NCBI RefSeq assembly: GCF_003953935.1 | Contig: NZ_RXLQ01000023.1 | Coordinates: forward strand, 21,582 to 85,581 | DNA from: Massilia atriviolacea | GTDB lineage: Bacteria > Pseudomonadota > Gammaproteobacteria > Burkholderiales > Burkholderiaceae_D | Direction: 5' to 3' | Length of the DNA: 64,000 bases | In this document: in pieces, positions 1 through 9,467 of the stretch | How the letters are laid out: each line of letters opens with the position of its first letter | Numbering within the stretch: the stretch's first letter is position 1 | Notes under the pieces: generated by a model | Databases searched by the model: none | What the model saw: only the letters and a program-made list of their open reading frames with translations | Told to the model about the DNA's origin: nothing | Translations under genes and position numbers: made by a program

Positions 1-750
1 CCGCTGGCGCAGGTGTTCCTCGTTGCGCGGCAAGGTCTCGCGCACCATGCCGATGCCGACATTGGCCGCGTTCGGCCCGGTGGGAAACAGCCAGTAATAG
101 CCGGGAAAGGTCGCGTCCGAAAAATACAGGTCGCAGCGGTTGCCGGTGTCCGGCAAGCCATCCATGTAGCAGCGCATCGCGACGATGCGGTTGCGGTCCG
201 GCACCGCGTGCCCGCGCAGCAGGCGCGCCACCACGGAGCTGCTGCCGTCGGCGCCGATCAGGGCCTGGGCGCGCAGGGTGGCGCGGCCGGCCGGCCCCTT
301 GACCGTCACGCTCACGCCGCCGGCGTCGCTGGCGAAGCCTTGCACGCGGGTGTTTTCCAGCACGCGGGCGCCGGCCGCGCGCGCCCGGTCGAGGATCCAC
401 TGGTCGAGCGCCTTGCGCGCGATGACCCTGCCGTGCGCCGGCATGCCCGCCACGCGCGGGATGGGATGGGTGATCAGGTGGCGCCCGTTCAGGTACAGCG
501 CGGCCTCGTGGATGATGTTCGTTTGCCGGTAGCCGGGCAGGGCGGCCATGCCGAGGCGGTGCAGTTCGAGCAGGGCGGCGGGGCCGACGAAGTCGCCGCA
601 GACTTTGTCGCGCGGAAATTGCTGATGGTCGATCAGGAGGACGGCAAAGCCGGCATCGGCCAGGTGGGCGGCCGCAGCCGCGCCCGCCGGGCCGGCGCCG
701 GCGACGATCACGTCGCCATCGAACGCGGCGGCAATTTTCAGAGTCAGCAT
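1..750 (-). CDS. FAD-dependent oxidoreductase, geranylgeranyl-reductase-like (partial)
   Basis: N-terminal 250 residues of a flavoprotein whose C-terminus lies beyond the window edge. Residues 18-23 form the dinucleotide-binding GAGPAG loop right after the first beta strand, followed by the FPRDKVCGD stretch typical of the geranylgeranyl reductase/FixC-like monooxygenase family, and a later GADGSSS motif that contacts the flavin ribityl chain. The ATG at 750 is chosen because the Rossmann fold begins 13 residues later; no strong ribosome site precedes it. The substrate cannot be told from sequence: family members reduce prenyl chains or hydroxylate aromatic or halogenated compounds. It is transcribed away from the RebB gene. 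Confidence 0.85.
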   Translation of the reverse strand, partial: MLTLKIAAAFDGDVIVAGAGPAGAAAAAHLADAGFAVLLIDHQQFPRDKVCGDFVGPAALLELHRLGMAALPGYRQTNIIHEAALYLNGRHLITHPIPRVAGMPAHGRVIARKALDQWILDRARAAGARVLENTRVQGFASDAGGVSVTVKGPAGRATLRAQALIGADGSSSVVARLLRGHAVPDRNRIVAMRCYMDGLPDTGNRCDLYFSDATFPGYYWLFPTGPNAANVGIGMVRETLPRNEEHLRQR

Positions 751-970
751 GGCGGGCAGTTCTGGACAGGGAATCGTTCAGTATCCGCGCCGTGCGCAAG
801 TGCATTGCTGATGTAGCGCAAAAAGCGCACAAAAACGCGTGCGGCGGTAGGGATCCCAAGCGTGGACATACGCCCGCGCGCGCAGTTGTGCGATCATTGA
901 CTGCCGGCCCTGTTCCCTCGGGCAGACATGCGCATCGCGACCCGCTTCCATCCGTTCAAGGAGAATGACC

Positions 971-1240
971 ATGGCTTTTCCAACCGCTGTTAACAGTCAA
1001 ATCACCGATTCGGTCACCCAGGCCAACACCAAGGTGCTGGGCGACGCGCCCGCCATGGCGATGGGCACGCTGTTCCAGGCCAGCGCCGAGACCCTGGCCG
1101 AGGCCGCGCACAATGCCACTGGCGCTCAGCAGCAAAGCAATATCGTCGCCCAGGCTGGCACCAGCATGGGAGTGGGGGTCTTGTACACGATCGACAGCGC
1201 CGCCGACGGCATCGCCACCAGGGCCAATCGCGGCGGCTGA
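971..1240 (+). CDS. RebB-family R-body protein
   Basis: An 89-residue protein starting MAFPTAVNSQITDSVTQ with the Ala-rich, AHNA..AQQQ..IVAQA..TMGV pattern of the RebB family (killing trait). Reb proteins polymerise into R-bodies, coiled cytoplasmic ribbons that extend when triggered, best known from Caedibacter. The start at 971 is preferred over the in-frame ATG at 965 because AAGGAG at 958-963 is 7 bases from 971 but only 1 from 965. Unlike usual reb clusters, which carry several rebB paralogues and regulators, only this copy is visible, followed 49 bases later by an unknown gene on the same strand. Family assignment is by remembered sequence pattern. Confidence 0.85.
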   Translation: MAFPTAVNSQITDSVTQANTKVLGDAPAMAMGTLFQASAETLAEAAHNATGAQQQSNIVAQAGTSMGVGVLYTIDSAADGIATRANRGG

Positions 1241-1289
1241 GCGTGCGCGCCATCTTAGCGACCAGTGCCTTTATGAAAGGAACGTCCTC

Positions 1290-2342
1290 ATGACTGTCAT
1301 CGTTGCCGGCAAGCTGATTCAAGATCCCGCCGCGCTGTCCGAACTCGCGCGCCAGGTGCTGGCCTGCATCGACGGCGGCGTGCAATGGCTGGCCTGGGCC
1401 ATCCCCCATCCCCAGGTCAGCTTTACCGTGGCGGACGAAACCACGCTGCTGGACGAGGTCCAGCAAGGATTGCATGGCTCGCCGATGACCTTGCTGCCGA
1501 AGTGGGGACTGATGCTCGGTCCGGTCAAGCTCATGACCCTCGGCAGCGCCAATCTGCGCCTGCTCGCCCAGTGCGAAAGCGGTGACGCCAGCAGCGCCAT
1601 GTGGGCCCAGGCCGAGCGCTTCCTGCTCGATCAGCGCCTCTACACCGCGCAGCAGTTGAACGAGGCCAGCGCCTTCCTGCGCGCCCTGGGCGTGGGCGCG
1701 GCGCCGCTGTTTCAGGCCATCGGCTTGAACGAGCGCGTGACCCTGACCGAGCTGGCGATCGGGATCGGTGATACCCGGTCCGATAGCGTGGCGGTGACGC
1801 CGCTGCGCAAGGAAGCGGCCGCCTTTGCGGTGGAGCAGGCCCGTACCGTGGCCGAGTTTTGCGACTATTACCAGTTCTACCTGGTGTATGCGCGCAAGCG
1901 CGATGCCTTGTCGGCCACGGCGACGGTGCGTGCGCAACTGGCGAGCGAGGCCATGGCAACGCTGCTGCCGCTTGCCTTCGGCGCCCTCGACTGTCCGCAG
2001 CTGGAAGACCGCTTGCCGGCGCCGATGGAGGTCGACAGTGCGCTGCGTCACTGGCTGGCGCGCGGCGGCAAGGTCGGCTTTGCGCGCCTGTCGCAGGCGG
2101 TGTTGCAGGTCGCGGAGCACAGCGCGTTCACGACCGAAACGGGGGCCGCGGCGGCGCGCCTGCTGGAACAGTATCTGGGCGCGGCGCACGCCTTCCTGGA
2201 CAGGCATCGCATCGCGGAAGGGCGCCTCGAGCAGGACGGCGCCACGCTGAGCTTCACCGTGCGCGGCGAGCGCCAGCAGGCGCGCCTGCACCTCAGTGCC
2301 GCGCGCGTGCTGTCCCTGCGCAGCTTCGGCAGCCTGACGTAG
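1290..2342 (+). CDS. hypothetical protein downstream of RebB
   Basis: A 350-residue soluble-looking protein with no signal peptide or membrane segment and no domain I recognise. It is rich in Ala, Leu and Glu and looks mostly helical, with a short beta-like C-terminus. The ATG at 1290 follows GAAAGGA at 1275-1281 with good spacing. It lies 49 bases behind the RebB-like gene on the same strand and ends just before a strong terminator, so the two probably form an operon. Co-transcription suggests a role linked to the R-body protein (assembly, anchoring or control), but this is inference from position only. Confidence 0.75.
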   Translation: MTVIVAGKLIQDPAALSELARQVLACIDGGVQWLAWAIPHPQVSFTVADETTLLDEVQQGLHGSPMTLLPKWGLMLGPVKLMTLGSANLRLLAQCESGDASSAMWAQAERFLLDQRLYTAQQLNEASAFLRALGVGAAPLFQAIGLNERVTLTELAIGIGDTRSDSVAVTPLRKEAAAFAVEQARTVAEFCDYYQFYLVYARKRDALSATATVRAQLASEAMATLLPLAFGALDCPQLEDRLPAPMEVDSALRHWLARGGKVGFARLSQAVLQVAEHSAFTTETGAAAARLLEQYLGAAHAFLDRHRIAEGRLEQDGATLSFTVRGERQQARLHLSAARVLSLRSFGSLT

Positions 2343-2367
2343 GCCTCCTCCTGGCGGCGGCGCCCAT

Positions 2368-2405
2368 AAAAAAAACCGCCGGACTGCGCATCCGGCGGTT
2401 TTTTT
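2368..2405. terminator. bidirectional Rho-independent terminator
   Basis: Perfect stem (AACCGCCGGA paired with TCCGGCGGTT, 7-base loop) flanked by an A-run on the left and a T-run on the right, so it can end transcription from both sides. It sits between the convergent RebB-partner gene and the TonB-dependent receptor. Confidence 0.93.
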
Positions 2406-2421
2406 CGTCAGCTGAAAACGC

Positions 2422-5040
2422 TTAGAAGGCGTAGCTGGCGCGCAGGTACACGGCGCGGCCGATCGGATCGCTGAAACGCGGATCGTAGCCCTTCTGGAAC
2501 AGCGTGCCCTGGTTCGAGAACGGCGGCTGCTCGTCCAGCAGGTTTTTCAGGCCGGCGGTCAGGGTCAGGCCCTGGATGCCGCTGTAGCTGCCCGACAGGT
2601 TCAGCAGGCTGTAGGCCTCGACCTTGTGCTTGAACTCGTCGGCCACCTGGTTCTGGTCCTGGTACGAGGACTTGAACGATTGCGACAGGTTCACGCCCCA
2701 CGGGCCATTGCTCCAGTTCAGCGCGGCCGTGTGCTGCCAGCGGAATACCGGCGCCATGTCGGCGTAGCGGCCCACGTTGTGGATGAACTCGCCATTGCGC
2801 TCGTTCTGGTAGTCGTACTTGTGCACGTAGGTGCCGTCCATCGTCACCGTGAAGTTGCCGAAGCTGGTGCGCGGCAGGCGCAGGGTGGCGCTCAGGTCGA
2901 CGCCGTCGGTCTTGACTTCGCCCAGGTTGTTGAGGAAGTTCTCGATCGCGTTCGGCGAGCCGTCCGGGAAGCGCAGGAACAGGGCCTTGTACTTCTCGTA
3001 GTTGCCGTAGATGGTTTGCTCAGGCAGGGCGGCGATCTTGTCCTTCAACTGGATGTTCCAGTAATCGGCGGCAATCGTCACGCTCGGGATCGGCTCGATC
3101 ACGGCGCCGAAGGAGAAGGACTTGGATTTTTCCGGCTTCAGGTTGATATTGCCGCCTTGCAGCTTGAACTGTTGCAGGTCGCAATCGCGCAGCGGATTCG
3201 AGCCGGGCTGCGGCTTGCCGCCCGGGCACAGGATCGGATCGTTGTAGCTGTCGTTGGTATCGTTGCGCGATGGCGGGCCGTTCTTTTCGAACAGGGTCGG
3301 GGCGCGGAAACCGGTGCTGGCCGAGCCGCGCACCAGCAACTGCGGCATGGGCTGGTAGCGCAGGCCGATTTTCGGGTTGGTGGTGTTGCCGACGTCGCTG
3401 TAGCGGTCGTAACGGGCCGCCAGCTGGATTTCCAGTTCCTTGGTGAACGGCAGGTTCAGTTCGGTGAACACGGCCTGGATATTGCGCGAACCGGATTTCG
3501 ACAGCGAACCCGACAGGCCCGAGCTGGACGCCTGGCCGGCGATCGCGCGGTTGACGTTGAAGTCGGCCGTCTCGCGCCGGATCTCGGTGCCGACCGCCAC
3601 CGCCATCTGGCCGCCGCCCATCGCCATGATGTCGCGGCTGGCCTTGAAGTCGAAGGCGGTGTTCTTCACTTCGGCGCTCTGGACGCGGCCGCGCAGGGCG
3701 GTGCTGTCCAGGTAAGCCTTGCCGGCCGCATCCTGCAGCGCGAACGGGTTGAGGATGCCGTTGGCCACGCCGGCCGCGAACGATGCGTCGGCCACGTAGC
3801 CGCCGACGAAGTCTTCGCTCGACTTGGAGATCGAGTGCGCGATGCCGCCCTTGTAATCCCAGCCGGACAGCACGCCTTCCATGCCCAGCACCACGCGGTC
3901 GGCCTTGCCCTGCGAATCGATGGTGCGCTGGCCCGCTTCGGTCGGACGCCAGTTGATCGACAGCGGTCCGCCCGAAACGCCGCTCTTCGGATAGTACTTG
4001 CTGGTGTTCGTCATGATCAGGCCGGTCTGCGGCGGCGGCGCGGTGCGCGAGGTGACGTCGTTTTGCGAATGCAGAAATTCCAGGCTGGCCAGGTGGTCGG
4101 CGCCCAGCTTCATGCTGCCGCGCGCGAAGACGGCCAGCTGTTCCTGGTCGGGCATGCTGTCGATCTGGCGCGTGTAATCCTGGCGGCAGATGCCGGCCGC
4201 GTTCGGTACCGAAAACGGCGGATTGCAACCCGCGGCCCAGCCCGGATTGCCGGACTTGTCGGCGGCGGCGTCGTAGAAGTTGCCGGGGAAGGTGGTGCCG
4301 GACGTCAGGTTCAGGCCGCGGCTGGGGACGATCCCGGTTTTCGAGAATTCGCGCTGCTGCGAGCTGATCGATTCCTGCTTATGCCAGTCGACCACGCCGA
4401 AGACATTGAAGCCGTCCTTGTCGAGGTTGCCGAAGCCGGAGGACAGGTTGACGCGTTCTTCGTCGCCGCCATCCTTGCGTGGACGCACCAGTTCGCCGGT
4501 GATGGTGGTGGTGGTGACCGAGCGCTTGGTGATGAAGTTGATCACGCCGCCGATGGCGTCGGTGCCGTAGATGGCGGAAGCGCCGTCGCGCAGCACTTCG
4601 ACGCGGTCGAGGGCGGACAGGGGAATCATGTTCAGGTCGACGCTGGAGCTGTCGTAGGGGTGGTTGGCGAGGCGCCGGCCGTTGAGCAGCACCAGCGTCT
4701 TGTCGCCGCCCAGGCCGCGCAGGTCGGCGCTGGCCTGGCCGCCGGTCGGCAGGCCGCTGCTGTTGCCGCCAACCACGTTGCCGCTGCCCATGGTGCTCTG
4801 GTTCGATGGAATGCGGGAGAGCGCTTCCTGGGCCGTGGTCAATCCCTGTTTGATGAATTCGTCGGCTTTGATGATGGAGAGCGGGTTGGCGGTTTCGCTC
4901 TGAATGCGCTTGATCGACGAGCCGGTGATCTCGACGCGCTGCATTGGCTGGCCGTCCTGTGCGAACGCCGCGCCTGCAAAACCGCCGCCGGCTGCAAACA
5001 TCGCGCCCAACGACAGGGATAATACGGTTGGCTTCATCAT
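2422..5040 (-). CDS. TonB-dependent outer membrane receptor
   Basis: An 872-residue receptor with a Sec signal peptide (MMKPTVLSLSLGAMFAAGGG... up to about AFAQ), then VEITGSSIKR, a plug domain with the LNGRRL and VEVLRDGASAIYGTDAIGGVIN motifs, and a C-terminal 22-strand barrel ending in aromatic Phe. Such receptors import scarce substrates across the outer membrane using TonB energy; the ligand is not predictable here, though this SSIKR type is frequent in peptide and glycan users. The start at 5040 is chosen because GGAG lies 9 bases upstream; an in-frame ATG at 5055 lacks that. The next gene upstream is a second receptor of the same type, about 290 bases away, probably with its own terminator. 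Confidence 0.93.
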   Translation of the reverse strand: MMKPTVLSLSLGAMFAAGGGFAGAAFAQDGQPMQRVEITGSSIKRIQSETANPLSIIKADEFIKQGLTTAQEALSRIPSNQSTMGSGNVVGGNSSGLPTGGQASADLRGLGGDKTLVLLNGRRLANHPYDSSSVDLNMIPLSALDRVEVLRDGASAIYGTDAIGGVINFITKRSVTTTTITGELVRPRKDGGDEERVNLSSGFGNLDKDGFNVFGVVDWHKQESISSQQREFSKTGIVPSRGLNLTSGTTFPGNFYDAAADKSGNPGWAAGCNPPFSVPNAAGICRQDYTRQIDSMPDQEQLAVFARGSMKLGADHLASLEFLHSQNDVTSRTAPPPQTGLIMTNTSKYYPKSGVSGGPLSINWRPTEAGQRTIDSQGKADRVVLGMEGVLSGWDYKGGIAHSISKSSEDFVGGYVADASFAAGVANGILNPFALQDAAGKAYLDSTALRGRVQSAEVKNTAFDFKASRDIMAMGGGQMAVAVGTEIRRETADFNVNRAIAGQASSSGLSGSLSKSGSRNIQAVFTELNLPFTKELEIQLAARYDRYSDVGNTTNPKIGLRYQPMPQLLVRGSASTGFRAPTLFEKNGPPSRNDTNDSYNDPILCPGGKPQPGSNPLRDCDLQQFKLQGGNINLKPEKSKSFSFGAVIEPIPSVTIAADYWNIQLKDKIAALPEQTIYGNYEKYKALFLRFPDGSPNAIENFLNNLGEVKTDGVDLSATLRLPRTSFGNFTVTMDGTYVHKYDYQNERNGEFIHNVGRYADMAPVFRWQHTAALNWSNGPWGVNLSQSFKSSYQDQNQVADEFKHKVEAYSLLNLSGSYSGIQGLTLTAGLKNLLDEQPPFSNQGTLFQKGYDPRFSDPIGRAVYLRASYAF

Positions 5041-5071
5041 GCTGTTCAACTCCATCCAAAAGTGAGAGGGG

Positions 5072-5104
5072 ACTATAGAATCATCAGGCGGCTGCGGGTG
5101 TCAA
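5072..5104 (-). promoter_or_regulatory. possible sigma-70 promoter for the first receptor
   Basis: On the minus strand a perfect TTGACA (5104-5099) is followed by weak -10 candidates: GATTCT at 16 bases or TATAGT at 21 bases. It sits 30-60 bases from the receptor start. The rest of 5105-5270 is AT-richer and holds nothing else I can name. Confidence 0.35.
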
Positions 5105-5270
5105 TCGAACAAGATTGGCTTTGATCGAAATACAACGGAAATGGCTAAATTGTTTAGCTTGATTTGCAAAGTAAGCTTCCAGTCAGCAAGCATGTTCCGA
5201 GTGACAGCATCTGCTGCATTGCAACACTTGGCGCGCCGATGCATGGTCATACCGATAAGACGTGCATATG

Positions 5271-5298
5271 GAAAAGGGCAGTGCCTGAGCACCGCCCC
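5271..5298 (-). terminator. Rho-independent terminator after second receptor
   Basis: On the minus strand GGGCGGTGC-TCAG-GCACTGCCC forms a stem with one mismatch, followed by TTTTCC. It lies 30 bases past the stop codon of the 5328-8120 receptor, separating the two receptor units. Confidence 0.75.
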
Positions 5299-5327
5299 TG
5301 TGGTTTGTGATGGCTTACCGGATCAGC

Positions 5328-8120
5328 TTAGAACTGGTAGCGCGCGCCGGCCTTGAAGTAGCGGCCGATGGCGCCGGAGGCGTCCATCGGGTTGTAGCTC
5401 ATGCCGCCGTAGGTCAATGGATCGAGCGGCGCCACCTTGTCGAACAGATTGTTGACCGAGCCGAACAGCTGGAAGTTCTTCGACAGGTTGTAGCGCACCG
5501 ACAGGTCGGTCGCGGTGAACGAGGCCAGCGTGCATTCCGCGTTCGGCGCCGAGGCGCCGTTGGCGAACTTCGATGCGCACAGGTCGCCTTCGAACTGCAC
5601 GTTCTTCATCTTCGAACGGTAGTTGGTGGTCAGGGTCAGGTTCAGGTCCTGCCAGTCCCAGCCTGCCACGAAGCTGATCTTCTGCTTCGGCGTACCGGCG
5701 CAGTTGGAGGTGTCGCAGTTGCCGTGGGTGCCGGCGTACTGGTACTTGACGGTGGCCGACTCGGCCCGGATCCACGAATCGATGTAGGTCCAGGTCAGGC
5801 CCAGGTTGGCGCGGCCGTAGTCGCCGAGCTTGAACTTCTGCTTGATGTCGAGGTCGACGCCCTTGATTTCGGTGAAGCTCGAATTGCGGTACGGCGCATT
5901 CGAAATCAGGATGGTGCCGGTGTTCGGAATCGCCACGCCGCCCACCACCAGGTTGTTATCCGCGCGCACCGCGGTCGGCAGGGCCGCCGCTTCGTTGTAC
6001 GGCAGCGGATTGATCTCGTCGCTGCGCTTGATCTTCCACAGGTCGACCGACAGGCTGGTGTCGTTGAGCGGATCCCAGACCATGCCGAGGGTCATGCCTT
6101 TCGAGGTTTCGGGCTTGAGGTTCGGGTTGCCGACCTTGACCGCCGCCAGCGAAATGGCGCAATCGGTGGCGCTGCCGCCGCCGGCTGCCGGCGTGCCGCC
6201 AGGGCAACGGATCGGATCGCGCGTGGTGGCGGTGCCGGTCGAACGCGACGAGGCGCTCGCTTCGGCCGCGCCCGGGGCGCGGAAGCCTTCCGAGTAGGTG
6301 CCGCGCAGGGCGAAGGTCTTGACCGGGGTCCACTTGGCGCCCAGCTTCGGCGTGGTCGAGGAGAAGTTGGTGTACTTGTCGTAACGCAGCGCGGCCGACA
6401 GTTCCAGCGACTTGATCACCGGCGCCGCCACTTCGACGAACACGGCCGAGATTTTCTCTTCGCCCTTGGCTGCCACGTACGACGAGTTGATGCTGCCGTC
6501 TTCGGTGCCCGAGAGGGAAGGATTGTCGAGTTTTTCGCGGCGGTGCTCGGCGCCCACGGCCACGCCCAAGGCGCCGCCCGGCAGCTGGAACAGCTCGCGC
6601 GAGGCCTTGAAGTCGACGATGTCGAGCTTGGTGGTCGAATGCGAGGTGGCCGTGCGCACCATGGCCTGGTACAGCGAGGCCGGGTTCTTGCCGGCCTGCT
6701 CGCCGATGTAGTACGGGAAGTACGGGCTGGCCGGATTGCCCAGCGCCGCCTGCACCACGCGCAGGTTCAGCATATTGCTGTACAGGAGGTCGAGTTTCGA
6801 TTCCGAATGCACGTAGGAGGTGTCGAAATCCCAGCCCATGGCCGCGCCCTTGGCGCCGACCACGATGCGGTTGAATTCATTGTTGACCGAACGCTCGCTC
6901 GGGCCCACGTCGAAGGCCGAATAGCGCACGCGCACCGGCACGCCGTACGGGTTTTGCGGGTGGTTGGCGGCCAGCTGCATGGTGGTGCCGGCGCCCGAAC
7001 CCCAGTTGGTCACGCCGGTCGGATTGCCGGCCGTCGGCGGGCCGGCATAGGTACGCGTGATTTCGCCCGGAATCAGGGTGAACGAGGTATCGCGCTTGGA
7101 GTAGCCGACTTCGCCGTAGACCTGCAGGTCCTCGCCCAGCTTCTTGCTCACGCGCGAGTACAGGTTCAGGCCGTCGACCTGGGGCTGCATCGAGCGGAAC
7201 TGGTCGTGGTGCCACAGGCAGCCGCCTTGCGGGTCGCGGTTGGCGGTTTGCGACAGGGCCGCGCAGCCGGGCAGCGAGACGTAGGTGTTGTTGGCCGGAT
7301 TGCGGATCGAGCCGGTCGGGCTGGCGCCGGTGTTGTTGCTGCCCGCCAGGTAGCCGGAGGCGAACTGGGTATCCATCGCATAGCCGTACGGGCGCAGGTC
7401 GCCGTGGCCGATCCAGCCGCGCTCGGCGCGGTCTTTGTTCTTCAGTTCGTTGTTGGTGTAGTACTCGGCGTTGACCAGCACGTTGTAACCGTCGGCTTCC
7501 AGGTTGCCCTTGCCCCAGGTCAGCGAGCCCTTGGCCATTTCGCCATCCTTGTACTTGGACTGGCCGATCGTGCCCTTGGCGATCAGGCCCGTGAAATCCT
7601 TGCGCAGGATAATGTTCACCACGCCGGCGATCGCGTCCGCGCCGTAGGTCGAGGAAGCGCCGTCTTTCAGCACTTCGATGCGCTCGACCGCTTCCATCGG
7701 GATGGTCGAGAGGTCGGTGAAGCTCTTCTGGCCGTCGTCGGCGCGCGCGAACGGCGCCATGCGGCGGCCGTTGAGCAGGACCAGGGTCGAGGTGGCGCCG
7801 AGGCCGCGCAGCGAAATCGCGGTCGAACCGGCGGCGAAGCCGTTGCCGAAGCCGGTCGGCAGCGAGCCCGCGCCATCGGCGGTGAGAGTCTGGAGGTATT
7901 CGGCGACGGTGCCCTTGCCCGACTTGGCCATGTCTTGCGCGGTGATGACCTGGACTGGGGAAGCGGTTTCGGCGGTAGCACGCTTGATGCTGGAACCGGT
8001 GACCTCGACGCGTTGGATCGGGCCGGACGGGTCTTGCGCCATGGCCGGTGCGGCCAGGGAGAATGCTGCCGAAGCGAGCGCCACTGAGACGGCGTGCGCC
8101 ATTACGGTTTTTCTAAACAT
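5328..8120 (-). CDS. TonB-dependent outer membrane receptor
   Basis: A 930-residue receptor. The signal peptide ends near APAMA-QD, then VEVTGSSIKR leads into a plug with LNGRRM and IEVLKDGASSTYGADAIAGVVNI. The barrel ends AGARYQF, with the terminal Phe used by the BAM machinery. GGAG about 8 bases upstream supports the ATG at 8120. It is clearly a paralogue of the receptor downstream but diverged throughout, so it is not a recent duplication. It is divergent to a peptide-type ABC transporter across a 408-base gap, which makes an outer-plus-inner membrane uptake route plausible (inference). Confidence 0.93.
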   Translation of the reverse strand: MFRKTVMAHAVSVALASAAFSLAAPAMAQDPSGPIQRVEVTGSSIKRATAETASPVQVITAQDMAKSGKGTVAEYLQTLTADGAGSLPTGFGNGFAAGSTAISLRGLGATSTLVLLNGRRMAPFARADDGQKSFTDLSTIPMEAVERIEVLKDGASSTYGADAIAGVVNIILRKDFTGLIAKGTIGQSKYKDGEMAKGSLTWGKGNLEADGYNVLVNAEYYTNNELKNKDRAERGWIGHGDLRPYGYAMDTQFASGYLAGSNNTGASPTGSIRNPANNTYVSLPGCAALSQTANRDPQGGCLWHHDQFRSMQPQVDGLNLYSRVSKKLGEDLQVYGEVGYSKRDTSFTLIPGEITRTYAGPPTAGNPTGVTNWGSGAGTTMQLAANHPQNPYGVPVRVRYSAFDVGPSERSVNNEFNRIVVGAKGAAMGWDFDTSYVHSESKLDLLYSNMLNLRVVQAALGNPASPYFPYYIGEQAGKNPASLYQAMVRTATSHSTTKLDIVDFKASRELFQLPGGALGVAVGAEHRREKLDNPSLSGTEDGSINSSYVAAKGEEKISAVFVEVAAPVIKSLELSAALRYDKYTNFSSTTPKLGAKWTPVKTFALRGTYSEGFRAPGAAEASASSRSTGTATTRDPIRCPGGTPAAGGGSATDCAISLAAVKVGNPNLKPETSKGMTLGMVWDPLNDTSLSVDLWKIKRSDEINPLPYNEAAALPTAVRADNNLVVGGVAIPNTGTILISNAPYRNSSFTEIKGVDLDIKQKFKLGDYGRANLGLTWTYIDSWIRAESATVKYQYAGTHGNCDTSNCAGTPKQKISFVAGWDWQDLNLTLTTNYRSKMKNVQFEGDLCASKFANGASAPNAECTLASFTATDLSVRYNLSKNFQLFGSVNNLFDKVAPLDPLTYGGMSYNPMDASGAIGRYFKAGARYQF

Positions 8121-8528
8121 GGGTAACTCCAGAGGGTATCAATGTTAAAAACTTCTATATCTGCATGCATATTTCGCTTTCCGCCGCATTCCCAGCACAG
8201 GCTTTCTGAGATGGGCGGAAAATACATGGTGTCTCTCGTTTTCTTGTGAAATAGTTGGTGAGAACGTTTTCCAAGCGCACACATCTCAACACTGGAATGT
8301 CGGACTGTCAATGTACACACAAGCCAGTTTGGCAGCGAAACAACAGTTTCCCGACGCTACAAATTTGTACTTGAATTTGTGTCCGTTGTCTGCCGTCAAC
8401 GAAGATTATTTTCTATGTGGCAATGACGACATTGTTCGCCTGTCATCACCGCAGGGAGCGGAAATGCGCTATCGTCATGCCCTGCCGACGAACCGGCCAT
8501 ACCGACCGCGAAGGACCCGCTCCAGCCC
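8121..8528. other. divergent intergenic region between receptor and ABC importer
   Basis: A 408-base AT-richer stretch with no convincing gene. Facing the receptor there is a perfect minus-strand -35 (TTGACA, 8311-8306) with a poor -10 (TGAGAT) at 17 bases. At 8359-8368 ACAAATTTGT is a perfect palindrome, with a half copy AATTTGT a few bases later, which could be an operator. No clear promoter for the ABC genes was found. Confidence 0.4.
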
Positions 8529-9467
8529 ATGCTTGCCTATCTCCTGCGCCGCCTGTGGCAGATGCTGCCCACCATGGCCGGCGTCGTGCTGCTGGTGTTC
8601 ATCCTGTTCAACTGGATTGGCGGCGATCCCGCGTACCTGCTCGCCGGCAAGATGTCCGACGCCGCCGAGATCGAGAACATCCGGCGCCAGCTCGGCACCG
8701 ACCAGCCGATGCCTGTGCAGCTGTGGATCTTCGTCAAGCAAATCCTCATGTTTGATTTCGGCAACGCCTGGAGCACGGGCGAACCGGTTTCGCGCATCAT
8801 CGCCAGCCGGCTGGGGCCGTCGCTGACCATCCTGGTTCCGCTGACCGTGCTGGAAACCCTGATCGGGATTGGACTGGCGCTGGCCGTGGCCTTCGTGCGC
8901 GGCTCGCTGACCGACCGCGCGCTGATGCTGGCCTGCACGGTCGGGATGTCGGTCAGCATCCTGGTGTACATCATCGCCTTCCAGTACGGGCTGGCTTACA
9001 AGCTGGGCCTGTTTCCGGTGCAGGGCTGGGGGAGCGGGCTGGGCGAGAACCTGCTGCGCTACGCGGCGCTGCCGGTGCTGATCGGGCTGACGGTATCGCT
9101 CGCGCCGACCCTGCGCCTGTACCGCAGCTTCGTGCTCGACGAAGTGCAGCAGGACTACGTGCGCACGGCGCGCGCCAAGGGCTTGCCGGAACGGCGCATC
9201 ATGTGGGTGCACGTGCTGCGCAATGCCGCCATTCCGATCATCACGCACGTGATGGCCAACCTGCCGGCCCTGCTGATCGGCGCGTTCCTGCTGGAGCGGT
9301 TTTTCGGCATTCCCGGGATCGGGCGCGAAGTCATCCTGGCGGTCGAGCGCAGCGATTTTCCGGTGATTAAGGCGATCACCGTGTACGTGGCTGCCGCCAC
9401 CATGGTGTTCAACCTGCTGGCCGACCTGCTGTACAAGGCGGTCGATCCGCGCGTGCAGCTGGCATGA
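8529..9467 (+). CDS. peptide-type ABC transporter permease (DppB/OppB family)
   Basis: A 312-residue inner membrane permease with about six membrane segments. The N-terminus (MLAYLLRRLWQMLPTMAGV) is typical of the DppB/OppB subunit, and the cytoplasmic EAA-type loop (YVRTARAKGLPERRIMWVHV) that docks on the ATPase lies near residues 210-230. It is followed by a GAFLLERFFGIPGIG segment usual in this family. The stop overlaps the start of the next permease (ATGA), so the two are translationally coupled. The set resembles Dpp/Opp or YejB-type systems for peptides; exact substrate unknown. Confidence 0.92.
   Translation: MLAYLLRRLWQMLPTMAGVVLLVFILFNWIGGDPAYLLAGKMSDAAEIENIRRQLGTDQPMPVQLWIFVKQILMFDFGNAWSTGEPVSRIIASRLGPSLTILVPLTVLETLIGIGLALAVAFVRGSLTDRALMLACTVGMSVSILVYIIAFQYGLAYKLGLFPVQGWGSGLGENLLRYAALPVLIGLTVSLAPTLRLYRSFVLDEVQQDYVRTARAKGLPERRIMWVHVLRNAAIPIITHVMANLPALLIGAFLLERFFGIPGIGREVILAVERSDFPVIKAITVYVAAATMVFNLLADLLYKAVDPRVQLA

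Noticed and set aside
778..972. Minus-strand 64-codon open frame before the RebB-like gene
   Set aside because: No ribosome site, Arg/Cys-rich composition of an antisense GC-bias frame, and it overlaps the rebB ribosome-binding region.
1014..2291. Long minus-strand frame opposite the hypothetical gene
   Set aside because: Composition rich in Arg, Gln and His is the mirror image of a high-GC3 gene; no recognised motif and no start signal.
3440..4570. Plus-strand frames inside the first TonB receptor
   Set aside because: They lie opposite the conserved receptor sequence and show antisense composition.
5307..8087. 926-codon plus-strand frame opposite the second TonB receptor
   Set aside because: Long antisense frames are common opposite high-GC genes; the minus-strand receptor is unambiguous.
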